Shown here piece after piece: positions 26,935 through 35,742 of a stretch of 64,000 nt of DNA. Position 1 is the first letter of the stretch. Each line of letters begins with the position of its first letter. Source of the stretch: Hydrogenobacter thermophilus TK-6 (GTDB lineage Bacteria; Aquificota; Aquificia; Aquificales; Aquificaceae); contig NC_013799.1 of NCBI RefSeq assembly GCF_000010785.1, forward strand, positions 310,001-374,000, read 5' to 3'. Position numbers and translations under genes: made by a program. A model generated the notes under the pieces. That model searched no databases and had not been told where the DNA came from. It saw only the letters and a list, made by a program, of their open reading frames with translations.

Positions 26935-27522
26935 TTACGCAGTCAAGTTTTCAAACTCAATGGCTACAGCACCTGAGCTTAGCATCTCATCTATTGCTCT
27001 TTCTGTATCACCAGGTTTTACATCCACACCTTTTGTAGCATCAATAAGAAGAAATGCCTGATATTCCAAGTTAAGGGCTCCCATCACCGTATTTTTCACA
27101 CAGTAATCCGTTGCCACACCTCCTACAAAAACCCTCCTTATGCCTCTCTCTTGGAGTAAACTGTCTAGCATAGTTCCCTGAAAGCCCGAATAAGCGTCAA
27201 AGTCCCTACTGGTTCCCTTGGATATGATAAACTTGTTATCTTTTGGTATGCGTAGATCTTTATGAAACTTAGCTCCTTCGGTATTTTGAACGCAGTGGGG
27301 TGGCCACACTCCACCATTTTCTAAAAAAGAGATGTGATCGGGGGGATGCCAATCCCTCGTAAAATAAACAGGAAGCCCTCTTGAAGAGAAAATATCTATA
27401 TAAGCGTTGAGCTTAGGCACTATCTTGTCGCCATCTGGTACTGGCAATGCACCCCAAGGCATAAAATCGTTTTGCATATCTACTACTATGAGTGCATCCT
27501 TATCCGTCAATTTTACTCTCAT
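26935..27522 (-). CDS. pncA: Nicotinamidase (isochorismatase-like hydrolase)
   Basis: The ATG at 27522 follows GGAGG by 8 bases and gives 195 residues; a longer frame would overlap sfsA. The triad is Asp15 (VVDMQNDF), Lys102 (IISKGT) and Cys141 (VATDYCVKN). The metal site is Asp57/His59/His63 (RDWHPPDH). The HCVQ motif also matches. It deamidates nicotinamide to nicotinate in NAD salvage, complementing nadB. It follows sfsA closely and precedes hsp20. Confidence 0.93.
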   Translation of the reverse strand: MRVKLTDKDALIVVDMQNDFMPWGALPVPDGDKIVPKLNAYIDIFSSRGLPVYFTRDWHPPDHISFLENGGVWPPHCVQNTEGAKFHKDLRIPKDNKFIISKGTSRDFDAYSGFQGTMLDSLLQERGIRRVFVGGVATDYCVKNTVMGALNLEYQAFLLIDATKGVDVKPGDTERAIDEMLSSGAVAIEFENLTA

Positions 27523-27527
27523 GGCTT

Positions 27528-28172
27528 TTACCTCCAAAGCACTTCTACCTCTTCTTTTAATTTAATTTCCTCCAAACTCACCTTGCAATTGTAAGCCACC
27601 ACCCGATGACCTAAGCTTTTAAAAACCTTTAGTTTGTTGGCAAAAATTGGGTCCATCTCCCTATTGGGAGAAAAGGCATAGGCATCTTCCCTCTGGATTA
27701 CAAAAACCATCTTAGGCGTGTATTTAGGGTAAGCCTTTATGAGTAGGTCTATGTGTCTGGATCCCCTTTGCGTAGGTGCATCCGGAAATAGGGCAATACC
27801 ATCTCTTACAAGATTTACAGACTTCACTTCAATAAGCTCCTTACCTACGAGAAGATCCAGCTTACCACCCACCACCTTAGGCTCATACACAAGCTCACCT
27901 GCAGGCAACCCTTCCGCATACAGTTTAGGTGCAATTTGCGAATCAAGGCATACAAGGATACCTTTTTCACCCTCCGCCAACAGAAGTTCATAAGAGTACT
28001 TACCTTTATCTTTCTCCTTTAGGTATACACATGTTCCCTCTTTTAAAAGCTCGCTTAATCTTCCGGTATTTCTTAGATATGCAAAATGCTCTTTATCTTT
28101 TATGCGCACAACACACACGAAGCGATTAATTCGCTTTACAAATTCGCCACTTACAAGAGAGGGAAATCTCAT
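27528..28172 (-). CDS. sfsA: SfsA-family DNA/RNA nuclease homologue
   Basis: The ATG at 28172 gives 214 residues beginning MRFPSLVSGEFVKRINRF, a typical SfsA start. The open frame upstream to 28493 crosses a promoter and a mobile-element repeat and is not used. The PD-(D/E)xK-like region is LDLLVGKELIEVKSVNL (about 110-126), and later RGSRHIDLLIKA and FVIQREDAYAFSPNREMDP fit the family. SfsA was first linked to maltose use in E. coli and has nuclease activity. The 3' end lies 6 bases from the pncA start. Confidence 0.9.
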   Translation of the reverse strand: MRFPSLVSGEFVKRINRFVCVVRIKDKEHFAYLRNTGRLSELLKEGTCVYLKEKDKGKYSYELLLAEGEKGILVCLDSQIAPKLYAEGLPAGELVYEPKVVGGKLDLLVGKELIEVKSVNLVRDGIALFPDAPTQRGSRHIDLLIKAYPKYTPKMVFVIQREDAYAFSPNREMDPIFANKLKVFKSLGHRVVAYNCKVSLEEIKLKEEVEVLWR

Positions 28173-28181
28173 TTTAGAAAA

Positions 28182-28201
28182 GCCCCACCGGGCGGTGGGG
28201 C
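28182..28201 (-). terminator. GC-rich hairpin with T-run just before sfsA
   Basis: GCCCCACC (28182-28189) and GGTGGGGC (28194-28201) form a perfect 8-pair stem with a 4-base loop. On the minus strand it is followed by TTTTCT and then, 3 bases later, the sfsA ATG. It looks like an intrinsic terminator placed inside the sfsA leader. Its 3' arm GGTGGGG is also the only ribosome-binding-like sequence. Confidence 0.6.
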
Positions 28202-28210
28202 AAACAATTA

Positions 28211-28228
28211 GGGGAGGGAGGGGGAGGG
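28211..28228 (+). other. G-quadruplex-forming tract in the sfsA leader
   Basis: Four G runs of 4, 3, 5 and 3, each separated by a single A. The G-rich strand is the template for sfsA; the message has the C-rich complement. Single-base loops favour a very stable quadruplex. Confidence 0.65.
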
Positions 28229-28250
28229 AGTTTATCACTCCCGCTTTTTT
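28226..28250 (+). terminator. Terminator-like hairpin, plus strand
   Basis: GGGAGT (28226-28231) pairs with ACTCCC (28237-28242) across a 5-base loop, followed by GC and six T (28245-28250). In the plus direction it looks like an intrinsic terminator, but no plus-strand gene ends nearby. In the minus direction it is the first hairpin of the sfsA leader. Confidence 0.4.
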
Positions 28251-28265
28251 CAACCCACAGTTATT

Positions 28266-28294
28266 ATAATATATCACTAAAAAATATTTGTCAA
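28266..28294 (-). promoter_or_regulatory. Sigma-70-type promoter of sfsA
   Basis: On the minus strand TTGACA (28294-28289), a 17-base spacer and TATTAT (28271-28266). The expected start is near 28259, giving a leader of ~86 bases. A mobile-element end (GAGCCTG on the plus strand, starting 28303) lies exactly 8 bases upstream of the -35 box. Confidence 0.8.
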
Positions 28295-28953
28295 GGGGGA
28301 ATGAGCCTGTTAAAAAAATCCTCAAATACCAAATTCTCAGCGTTGGCAAAAACAGCACAGCTCTCAAAAGCAAAAGACGCAATAAAAGGAGCGTGGTAAA
28401 GTCAGGGACTTTTGGGAAGAGTTCTTTTAGTCTTTCTTCCAGATCTCTGAGGGAGGGGTTTTTTTCTTCATTCTCTTTTCTGGAAAAGCTCAAGGAAATT
28501 TATAGCAGCTGTGTATACGACAGACTTCATCAGCAGACAAGGGAAGGCAGAACCGTTTATCTGGATGTGCTCAGTCTCAAGCTAAAAACCCGCTTGGAAG
28601 GTGTTGAACTTATGGTCTCTTTGTTTACAACACCTGGGCAGAAAAGATATTCAATTCTCAGACCTTGGCTTTTTGGACATACCTTCGCGGTAGTTTTTGT
28701 ATTTGACTCTTCAAGAGGTGTGGAGGAAAACCTTGAAAGCTTTCGGGAGATAAAGGATTCAGATAAGGTAGTTGTTCAAGCAAACAAAAGGGATGCAGAG
28801 GGGGCTGTCCCACTTGAAGAGATAAAAAGAATTTTTGAAAACTATACAGTTATCCCTGCAGTGGCAAAGGATGGCGTAGGCGTAATAGAAACTTTTAAGG
28901 AAGCTCTGAGGATAGCTCTCCATGGTGCGGGAAAAGCTTTTAGACCTTCTTAA
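28288..28953 (+). pseudogene. MglA/Arf-like small GTPase lacking its P-loop
   Basis: The open frame is 221 codons. Homology to MglA-type GTPases begins only at about base 28480 (LEKLKEIYSSCVYDRLHQQT). It shows switch/G3 SLFTTPGQKRYS (TPGQ at 115-118) and G4 QANKRD (166-169). The expected GxxxxGK(S/T) P-loop is absent. The first ~64 codons are low-complexity and the first ~28 derive from mobile-element repeat B. The 5' end was therefore probably replaced by the element, leaving a broken or repurposed gene. A start at GTG ~28392 is possible. Confidence 0.55.
28303..28370 (-). repeat. 68-base mobile-element end, repeat B copy 1
   Basis: Read on the minus strand it matches 42876-42943 at about 59 of 68 positions by eye alignment. 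Its outer end finishes TTTTTTTAACAGGCTC, like the TnpB-element ends. Read as protein, both copies give a hydrophobic tail ending around YL(G/R)IF; the stop codon that ends the other copy is lost here. It may be the 3' end of a second transposase-type gene. Confidence 0.75.
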
Positions 28954-29392
28954 GAGGGCAAAGCCTACACTTGGACCTATAAGCAGAGATGCTGTGAACC
29001 TCAGCTGGATTCTTGAGATGCACAGCTGGTCACTTCAAACAGGCGTCTATACCTTTCAATCCCTTGAAAGATCATCCCTCTTGCCTATGGTTGATGGCCA
29101 TCTTTTGGGAAGTTTAGAAGACAGCTTTGACATGCTAAGTTTTTATAGAACTACTAAAAACGCACTTGTGCATACTTTCAAATTATCTATTCCTCTTGAA
29201 TTACCTCTTCGCAAAGCCAACCCCATATGGATTAACTTGGAAAGCCTCAGCTTTAACCTAAAGGAATTTTTTAGAAAAATAGAGGACTTTGGGACTACAG
29301 GTTTTGTAGAGGTGGAGGACAGGATAAAGAAAGAAAGGGGATACATATTTTTGTACAACGGTCTTGTAGTTTCTGCAAAAGTAGGAGAGTGA
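28922..29392 (+). CDS. Unknown protein downstream of the MglA-like GTPase
   Basis: A 156-residue protein whose start overlaps the GTPase frame by 32 bases. The N-terminal part is helical. The C-terminal ~45 residues (FLRKIEDF-type helix, then TGFVEVEDRIKKERGYIFLY and NGLVVSAKV) have the beta-hairpin pattern of DUF4388/PATAN-like domains, which often partner MglA-type GTPases. No membrane segment. Function is not assigned; a GTPase effector or regulator is an inference from context. Confidence 0.6.
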   Translation: MVREKLLDLLKRAKPTLGPISRDAVNLSWILEMHSWSLQTGVYTFQSLERSSLLPMVDGHLLGSLEDSFDMLSFYRTTKNALVHTFKLSIPLELPLRKANPIWINLESLSFNLKEFFRKIEDFGTTGFVEVEDRIKKERGYIFLYNGLVVSAKVGE

Positions 29393-29399
29393 TACCGCA

Positions 29400-30188
29400 T
29401 TGAAGCGTATTCTCAGAAGTCTTTCGGAAAATGCCTGCCTTTTGAATATTTATGAGCTCAATCATATTACACTTGAATTTCTTCTTTCAAAACCAAAGCT
29501 TCTTTCCTACTTTTGGGACTTTGAAGAAGCGGAGAGATTCTTGAAAGAGATCTCTAAAAGACACGCAAGCCTTACCGCACTTTTGGTAAGCGTGTCTCTG
29601 TACGAATACGGATACAGGATGTATATGGATGGTGAGGTAATTTATGAAGAAGGCTTTGACACTGAAGCTCTATTTTTTGAAATTTATGTTATCAAAAGCT
29701 TTATGGAGCTCAATTTTCTTAAACCTGAGGATTACATATCTGAACATGAGAAAATAAAGGTACTCAAGTCAGATGAAAAATCCACGATAATTTACTTCTG
29801 CCCAGCTTGCTGGAGCATTGTATCTCAGAAGGACATAACATGTCCCAATTGTGGCTATGACCTCACAGAGTTTCATAACATGCCCTATGAGTATAAGCTC
29901 CTTATGGGGCTTGAGCATCCTGTAGTGGAGATGAGGATGAATGTAATACACACTGTAGGTGTAAAAGACCTAAAGGAAGCAATGCCACAACTTGAGTACA
30001 TGATAAACAGAGAGTCTAACCCTATGCTGCTTATGGCTGTGGTAGATGCCTTGGCTAAGATGTCTCACCCCGAGGCTCTGGAGCTTCTTAGAAAACTTGC
30101 TCACCATACCTATCCCATAATACGCTCAAGGGCTAAGTATGCTCTGGAGAAAAGGCTCACTGGAGGGAGGAGATCACCAGCTGTCTGA
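29400..30188 (+). CDS. Zinc-ribbon and HEAT-repeat protein
   Basis: A 262-residue protein with a TTG start. Residues 1-120 resemble an all-alpha/beta sensor module, possibly DUF4388-like. A C4 zinc ribbon follows (Cys134-x2-Cys137, Cys148-x2-Cys151). Residues ~165-255 form HEAT-like helical repeats (HPVVEMRMNVIHTVGV; SNPMLLMAVVDALAKM; TYPIIRSRAKYALEK). It looks like a scaffold. With the two upstream genes it forms a GTPase-linked cassette. The 3' end overlaps convergent hemH by 32 bases. Confidence 0.7.
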   Translation: MKRILRSLSENACLLNIYELNHITLEFLLSKPKLLSYFWDFEEAERFLKEISKRHASLTALLVSVSLYEYGYRMYMDGEVIYEEGFDTEALFFEIYVIKSFMELNFLKPEDYISEHEKIKVLKSDEKSTIIYFCPACWSIVSQKDITCPNCGYDLTEFHNMPYEYKLLMGLEHPVVEMRMNVIHTVGVKDLKEAMPQLEYMINRESNPMLLMAVVDALAKMSHPEALELLRKLAHHTYPIIRSRAKYALEKRLTGGRRSPAV

Positions 30189-31092
30189 GGGCTTCTATGA
30201 AGCTGGGATGATCCTTTAGGGTGGGTATTCTCACAAAGCTCTCAACTCCCAGGCTTTCTGCCAAGCTCTTGTATTGTACATCCAGCTCGTAGAGGGTTTC
30301 CGAGTGCTCACACACAAAGGATACAGGTATTAGAGCCAAACGCTTGACACCAGATTTTATAAGCTCTTCTATGAGTTTATCTGTAAAGGGCTCTAACCAT
30401 TTAACAGGACCTATCTTACTCTGGTATCCCAGAGCATAAGAAACCTCAGGGAAGTGTTCCATTATAAGCTTTACAGTCTCCTCCGTCTGGTCTTTGTAAG
30501 GGTCTCCTCTTTTTATCACTTGGACGGGTAGGCTGTGTGCAGTAAACAAGAAAAAGTAGCTTTCCCAGCTCTGAAGATGCTCTTTTATGTTCTCTACCAT
30601 GGCTCTTATGTAAGCAGGGTGATTGTGATAGGAGATTATTCTTATCACCGGCACCTGGGGAAAGCGCTTGAAGACTCTTTCAAACTCGTTAAAAGACGAC
30701 CCTGTGGTGGTTTTGCTGTACTGCGGATACATGGGAAGAAGCACTATCTTGCTTATATCTTCGGTAAAAAGCTCTCTTAGAGCTTCTTCAGTAAAGGGAT
30801 GCCAGTACCTCATGGCTACTACAACTTTGTAATTCTCTCCCAGCACGTTCTGAAGAGCTTTTGCCTGCTGCTCTGTCTGTTCTCTCTGAGGAGATTTGCC
30901 TCCCATGACCTCGTAGTAGTGTTTGGTCTTTTCGGCTCTTAGCTTTGCTATCAGGCGAGCAACTGGCTTTTGTATGAGTCTTGGTATCTCTATAATATCG
31001 TGGTCCGAAAAAAGGTTGTAAAGGAAGGGCTCAACCGCAGAGAGACTGTCGGGACCTCCCATGTTTAGAAGCACAACACCTATCTTACTCAT
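30157..31092 (-). CDS. hemH: Ferrochelatase
   Basis: A 311-residue protein. It opens IGVVLLNMGGPDSLSAVEPFL. The active-site His is in FTAHSLPVQVIKRGDPY (about residues 183-199), and YQSKIGPVKWLEP (about 229-241) is the second family block. It inserts Fe(II) into protoporphyrin IX (or coproporphyrin). The start overlaps the smc stop by 8 bases. Together with hemA the window covers the first and last steps of haem synthesis. Confidence 0.95.
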   Translation of the reverse strand: MSKIGVVLLNMGGPDSLSAVEPFLYNLFSDHDIIEIPRLIQKPVARLIAKLRAEKTKHYYEVMGGKSPQREQTEQQAKALQNVLGENYKVVVAMRYWHPFTEEALRELFTEDISKIVLLPMYPQYSKTTTGSSFNEFERVFKRFPQVPVIRIISYHNHPAYIRAMVENIKEHLQSWESYFFLFTAHSLPVQVIKRGDPYKDQTEETVKLIMEHFPEVSYALGYQSKIGPVKWLEPFTDKLIEELIKSGVKRLALIPVSFVCEHSETLYELDVQYKSLAESLGVESFVRIPTLKDHPSFIEALRQLVISSLQ

Positions 31093-34000
31093 TGGAAACC
31101 TCTACAAGCATGTTTTTAACGGGAAATACCTTTGAGACTCCTCCTCTCATGCTCACACCGATGAGTTTGTCCGCATACGATGCCAGCACTTCTCTCAAAG
31201 TGACTACGATAAACTGCGCCTTCTGGGACCTTTTTCTTATGAGCTGCCCTACTCTCTTGGCATTTGCCTCATCAAGATGTGCATCCACCTCATCAAAGTA
31301 ATAAAAGGGTGATGGTTTGTAGTCCTGTATGGCAAAGATAAGGGATAGGGCAACCAGCGTCTTTTCTCCACCTGATATGGCTTCTAAGTATTGCACTTCT
31401 TTGCCTTTTGGCTTTACCACCAAGTTTATACCGCCTGAAAAAGGGTCTTCGGGCTTCTCTACCTGCATGTAGGCTTTCCCACCGGGAGAAAGCTCAGCAA
31501 AGACCTTTTTGAGGCTTTCGTTTATACTCTCAAAAGCCTCCGTAAAAGCATTTAGCTTCTTTGCCTCTATCTCTTCTATCATATCCCTTATTGCCTTCTT
31601 CTCTTGGTTAAGTCTTTGGTATCTTTCGGTGTAATCTCTGTGTCTTGCCTCGTACTCTTTGTAATCTTCCTCCGCCTTAAAGTTTATGGTTCCAAGCTCT
31701 TCCATCTGCTTGCGTACCTTCTCCATGACTTCTTTTATCTTAGTGTAGCCCTCTTTTACATCCTGCACATCTCCAAAAAACTCTAAATCACGGAGCTTTT
31801 TTGTAGTTTCGTTTAACTTTTCCTCAAGTTTAGCTTTTTCCATCTCATACTTGGCAAGCTCTTCCCTTTTGGTCTCTTCTTGCATTCTCAGCCCACCTAT
31901 GCTGGCTTGCAAGTCCCTGCAAACATCCTCCAGTTTATCCCTCTTTGAGTAAAGCTCGTATGCAGTGCGTTCAAGGTCTTTTACACTCTCCTCAAGCTTT
32001 GCCTTTTCTTCTTTTAGCTTTTTTATTCTTTCCTCTGCCTCTTTCACAGCACCTGCGGCACTCTCAAGGAAAGCCATCTTCCTTTTTATCTCCATCTGGA
32101 GATTTTGAAGGTCCTTTTGCACATCCTTTAGTTTCATATTGAGTGAGAAAAGATGCTCTTTGAGTTTGTCAAGATTTTTCAGTTCTCTCTCGTAGCTTTC
32201 CCTAAGGCTCTCTATGCCCGATTCTCTGTAATGCTCCAGTATGGATTGCTTCTTTATTAAAAGGTTGTTTAGCTTTTCCTCAAGGTAAAAAACCTCCTGA
32301 CCCAAAGCCTCTCTTTCTTTTAAAAGACCCTCTCTTTCCTTGGCAAGCACCTCCAAGTACTCCTGTGATTTTCTGAGCTTATCTTCCATTTCCTTTATCC
32401 TCTCAAAACTCATCTTGTCGGACTCTTCTGTGTCTTTGAGGCGCCTCTCAAGTATTTTCAAAACGCCCTCCTTTTCTATAAGTTCCTGTCTTACAGTTTT
32501 TAAAAGTCTTTCCACCTGCTCCTCTTCATCTTTTAACCTTTTCTCCATCAGAGAGAGCCTATCTACCTCTTTAGCATAAAACTCCCTTCCAAGCTCTCCC
32601 TTGCTTTGTGCATCGCCTCCACTTATTACACCGCTCTTTTCAAAAACCTCACCTTCCAAGGTGACCATTCTGTAAGTGCCTATCCCTAAATCTTTCGCAC
32701 TTTGAAAGTTCTCTACCAGAAGCGTGTCCCCAAATATAAATCTTACTGCCTTCTCAAACTTCCTGTCGTATTCTACAAGGTTAACCACGAAGTCTATAAA
32801 GCCCTTTCGTCTTGGATAAGGGGGAAGGCTTGGGACCTTTATTCTGCTAAGGGGTATAAAGTTCATTCTGCCACCCTTTACCTCTTTTAGCCTTTCTATG
32901 CAAGCTTTTGCCACATTCTCATCTTCCACCACCACATAAGAGAGCCTTGCTCCGCCGGCGGACTCCACCGCTTTTATATACTCGTGATCTTTTACCCTTA
33001 TAAGCTCAGACCCCCTTCCATAAACACCCTCTATACCCTCAAAAGGTAGTGTGTCCCCCTCGGAACTCATAAGCTTAGCTTCCAGCATAGCTTTCTCTTT
33101 TATTAACTCCTCTCTTTCTTTTCTTATTCTTCTTAACCTCTCTTCAAGACTTTCAAGCTCCTGCTTCTTCTTTCTTAAAGACACCTCCTCCTCCTTCTGC
33201 ATCTTGCGGTAGTTTTCCATCTTCAGTATGTTTTCCCCCATCTGTGATTTTAATTTTTCCTTCTCCTCTCTAAGTCTTTGCATCTCTTCCATGATCCTCT
33301 CTCGTTTGAGGTCCATCTCCCTTAGCTTTATATCTATGCTTGAGAGAAGACGCTTTTTGCTATCCAGATCCTTCCTGATGATGCTTATCTTCTCTTGAGT
33401 TGCTTGGGCTTCTTCAAGGGATACTTTTAGTCTCTCCTCCTTACTTTTTAAGGCTGAGTAAAGAGCTTTAGCTTCCTCCTCCTTTGCCGATATTTGCCTT
33501 TCCTTCTGTGTTATAAGACTATTAATGTGTTTTTCTTCCTCAAGAAGGGTTTCAAGGTTCGCTCTCAGACTCCTTAGATGACTTTCGCTCCTTAGTATCT
33601 CTTCCTGCGTTTCTTCTCTCTTCTTTATAGCCTCTTTTATGCTTTTTTCTAAGTATTCTATGTCCGAGCTTATCTTCCCAAGTTTTTCCCTGAAGGGAAG
33701 GAGTTGGTCGTTTACTGACCTTAGTTCCTCTTCCCTCTGTTGGTATTCAAGTTCCAAAACCTTCAGTTTTTCCCTTATTTCTAAAAGCTCCTTTTTCCTC
33801 TCCTCTATGAGTGCCTGCAGGTTCTCAATACTCTGGCTGGTAGCTTTTGCCTCCTTCATAAGAAGTTTTATATGTAGGTCTCTTAATGTGTTTTCCAATT
33901 CCCTATATCTTCTGAGTTTTCTTACATCCTCAGAAAGTCTTTCCATCTGGACTTCCATCTCGTCTATGAGTAGTCTAAATTCTCTTAGCTTGAGCTCCAC

Positions 34001-34549
34001 TTCTCCCAAGTCAGCAAGAGCTTTTTGCTTTTTTTCTTCGTATTCACCTATGCCTGCCACTTCCTCTATGAGCTTCCTCCTCTCAACTGGTGTCATCCTC
34101 AAAAAGCGTATAACATCTCCCTGCAATACTATGTTATAGGCGTTTTCGTAAAGTCCTGCTTTTGCAAGGAGGTCTTTCAGGTCCCTCTCCCTTATCACCG
34201 ACCCGTTTATCCGAAAGATGCTTCTGCCGTCTTTGTCTACTTTCCTTGAAATTACTATGATGCTGTCTTCTAAGGGAAAGGTGCCTTCGTTTTTAAAATG
34301 AACCTCCACATAGGCGTGATGGCTACTGTCTGAGTCTTTTGTGTATATAAGGTAAGAGAGGTTTTTAGCTCTGAGGGTTTTAGCAGTTGCTAAGCTCAAG
34401 GCAAAGGATATGGCATCCCCTATGTTGGACTTTCCCGCACCATTTGGACCAACTATACCTACAAAACCTGGTCCTAAGGGGATCTCCACCCTCCCCTTTC
34501 CGTAGGACTTAAAACCCTCCACCACTATCTTTTCTATCCACGCCCCCAT
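31085..34549 (-). CDS. smc: Chromosome segregation protein SMC
   Basis: A 1154-residue protein with the full SMC plan. The N-terminal Walker A region is VGPNGAGKSNIGDAISFAL (~32-50). Long coiled coils flank a hinge near residues 500-640 (FEGIEGVYGRGSELI; SGVISGGDAQSKGELG). The C-terminal ABC signature is LEAISGGEKTLVALSLIFA, with Walker B FYYFDEVDAHLD. SMC with ScpAB compacts and segregates chromosomes; scpAB are not here. It lies 6 bases from the FBP aldolase/phosphatase gene. Confidence 0.97.
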   Translation of the reverse strand: MGAWIEKIVVEGFKSYGKGRVEIPLGPGFVGIVGPNGAGKSNIGDAISFALSLATAKTLRAKNLSYLIYTKDSDSSHHAYVEVHFKNEGTFPLEDSIIVISRKVDKDGRSIFRINGSVIRERDLKDLLAKAGLYENAYNIVLQGDVIRFLRMTPVERRKLIEEVAGIGEYEEKKQKALADLGEVELKLREFRLLIDEMEVQMERLSEDVRKLRRYRELENTLRDLHIKLLMKEAKATSQSIENLQALIEERKKELLEIREKLKVLELEYQQREEELRSVNDQLLPFREKLGKISSDIEYLEKSIKEAIKKREETQEEILRSESHLRSLRANLETLLEEEKHINSLITQKERQISAKEEEAKALYSALKSKEERLKVSLEEAQATQEKISIIRKDLDSKKRLLSSIDIKLREMDLKRERIMEEMQRLREEKEKLKSQMGENILKMENYRKMQKEEEVSLRKKKQELESLEERLRRIRKEREELIKEKAMLEAKLMSSEGDTLPFEGIEGVYGRGSELIRVKDHEYIKAVESAGGARLSYVVVEDENVAKACIERLKEVKGGRMNFIPLSRIKVPSLPPYPRRKGFIDFVVNLVEYDRKFEKAVRFIFGDTLLVENFQSAKDLGIGTYRMVTLEGEVFEKSGVISGGDAQSKGELGREFYAKEVDRLSLMEKRLKDEEEQVERLLKTVRQELIEKEGVLKILERRLKDTEESDKMSFERIKEMEDKLRKSQEYLEVLAKEREGLLKEREALGQEVFYLEEKLNNLLIKKQSILEHYRESGIESLRESYERELKNLDKLKEHLFSLNMKLKDVQKDLQNLQMEIKRKMAFLESAAGAVKEAEERIKKLKEEKAKLEESVKDLERTAYELYSKRDKLEDVCRDLQASIGGLRMQEETKREELAKYEMEKAKLEEKLNETTKKLRDLEFFGDVQDVKEGYTKIKEVMEKVRKQMEELGTINFKAEEDYKEYEARHRDYTERYQRLNQEKKAIRDMIEEIEAKKLNAFTEAFESINESLKKVFAELSPGGKAYMQVEKPEDPFSGGINLVVKPKGKEVQYLEAISGGEKTLVALSLIFAIQDYKPSPFYYFDEVDAHLDEANAKRVGQLIRKRSQKAQFIVVTLREVLASYADKLIGVSMRGGVSKVFPVKNMLVEVSNE

Positions 34550-34555
34550 TATTAT

Positions 34556-35701
34556 TTAATCTATATCGTGTTTTTCAACTGGGTCTTCCACTGCTTTTCT
34601 GGGAGCTTCCAATTCGTAAAATCTTTCTTCGAGCTTTTTGAGTATTTTGGGGAGGGTAGTATATTCCATCTCTTCTGATGGCAATCTGTGGGGTTCAAAG
34701 ATACCCTGTCTTCTGAGCATGTCTGCCATCAGTTGTGCCTGCTCCCTTGCCTTGTCAAAGGCAGGGTCGTCAAAGAGATCCCTGGGACCTATCAGTTTGC
34801 CTTCCGCTATCTGGTATCCTGCGGCTATCACTCTGGGAGGTCCGTCAAACCTGGTGGGTGTAGCATTTTTGAAGGATACTGGCATGAGAGGTCCGTTGTG
34901 AGAGCCTCTCATCCAACCCTCCACTATCCAAGGTCTTGCAAAGGGTTCTAATATTTCACCTACTGCAGGGAACCCCGCCTGCGCCCTGACTACCATAACA
35001 GGGTCATCTTTACCCACATACTTGCCAGCTATGAGGGAGAGCCTCTGAGTTGAGGCAACCGCAGCTATCTCGCCGTCATTATTCCTCCAGACGCTTCTGA
35101 TGGCGTATCTCTCCACCGTGCCTATAAGAGCTAAAAGTTCATAAAGCTCTGAAGGAGTAGAGAGCTTTACGGCTTTACCTGTATATGTGTCAAGAACTTC
35201 AAAGGTAAAGCCGTCGTGCATCTTGGGGTCTATCACAAGTCCGGCACACACCATAGGGTCAGCAAACATCTCGTAAAGGGGAAGATTCCATGCGCTGGGA
35301 GCCGTTTTATCGGCAAAGAAGACTATGACAGGTTCAGAGGGTCTTTCTTCAAACTCCATTTCTGCAACACCCGGACCCATACCTTTAACATTACCAGAAA
35401 AGGCTGTGGAAAGAAGATCCTGTCCTGCACCGTAGAGTTTTAATTTTTTGGCAACTTCTGTTGCCTTCTCAAAAGCCCTCCAGGCTATACCATGAACTAT
35501 CTCACTGTCAACACCGTGAGTATGCGTCATAACTATAGCGGTATCATCCCCGCATACAAGCACACTCGCATCAATTAAAATTCCCTTCTTTACTTCCTCC
35601 TGAACAAACTCTTTTATGGTTTCCACCAGCTGTGGATGTACCCCAGAGTGCCCCACATAACCTCCTACATCCGCTTTTATAACGCTCAGTGTTATCCTCA
35701 T
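34556..35701 (-). CDS. fbp: Bifunctional fructose-1,6-bisphosphate aldolase/phosphatase (archaeal type)
   Basis: A 381-residue protein starting ITLSVIKADVGGYVGHSGVHP, with metal-binding Asp and His residues. VCGDDTAIVMTHTHG (~49-63), FADKTAPSAWNLPLYEMFADP and MRGSHNGPLMPV follow. The family joins triose phosphates and dephosphorylates the product, giving one-way gluconeogenesis. It is usual in archaea and deep-branching autotrophic bacteria and fits CO2 fixation with citryl-CoA lyase. AGGAGG precedes the ATG. Confidence 0.94.
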   Translation of the reverse strand: MRITLSVIKADVGGYVGHSGVHPQLVETIKEFVQEEVKKGILIDASVLVCGDDTAIVMTHTHGVDSEIVHGIAWRAFEKATEVAKKLKLYGAGQDLLSTAFSGNVKGMGPGVAEMEFEERPSEPVIVFFADKTAPSAWNLPLYEMFADPMVCAGLVIDPKMHDGFTFEVLDTYTGKAVKLSTPSELYELLALIGTVERYAIRSVWRNNDGEIAAVASTQRLSLIAGKYVGKDDPVMVVRAQAGFPAVGEILEPFARPWIVEGWMRGSHNGPLMPVSFKNATPTRFDGPPRVIAAGYQIAEGKLIGPRDLFDDPAFDKAREQAQLMADMLRRQGIFEPHRLPSEEMEYTTLPKILKKLEERFYELEAPRKAVEDPVEKHDID

Positions 35702-35742
35702 GCTGAACCTCCTTTTCTTTCTTAATTCTTAAATTATAATCT

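Noticed and set aside
28173-28493. N-terminal extension of the sfsA frame
   Set aside because: It crosses the sfsA promoter and repeat B; the family's usual start matches the ATG at 28172.
33639-34139. Plus-strand frame opposite smc
   Set aside because: A Ser/Leu-rich antisense shadow of the coiled-coil coding sequence.
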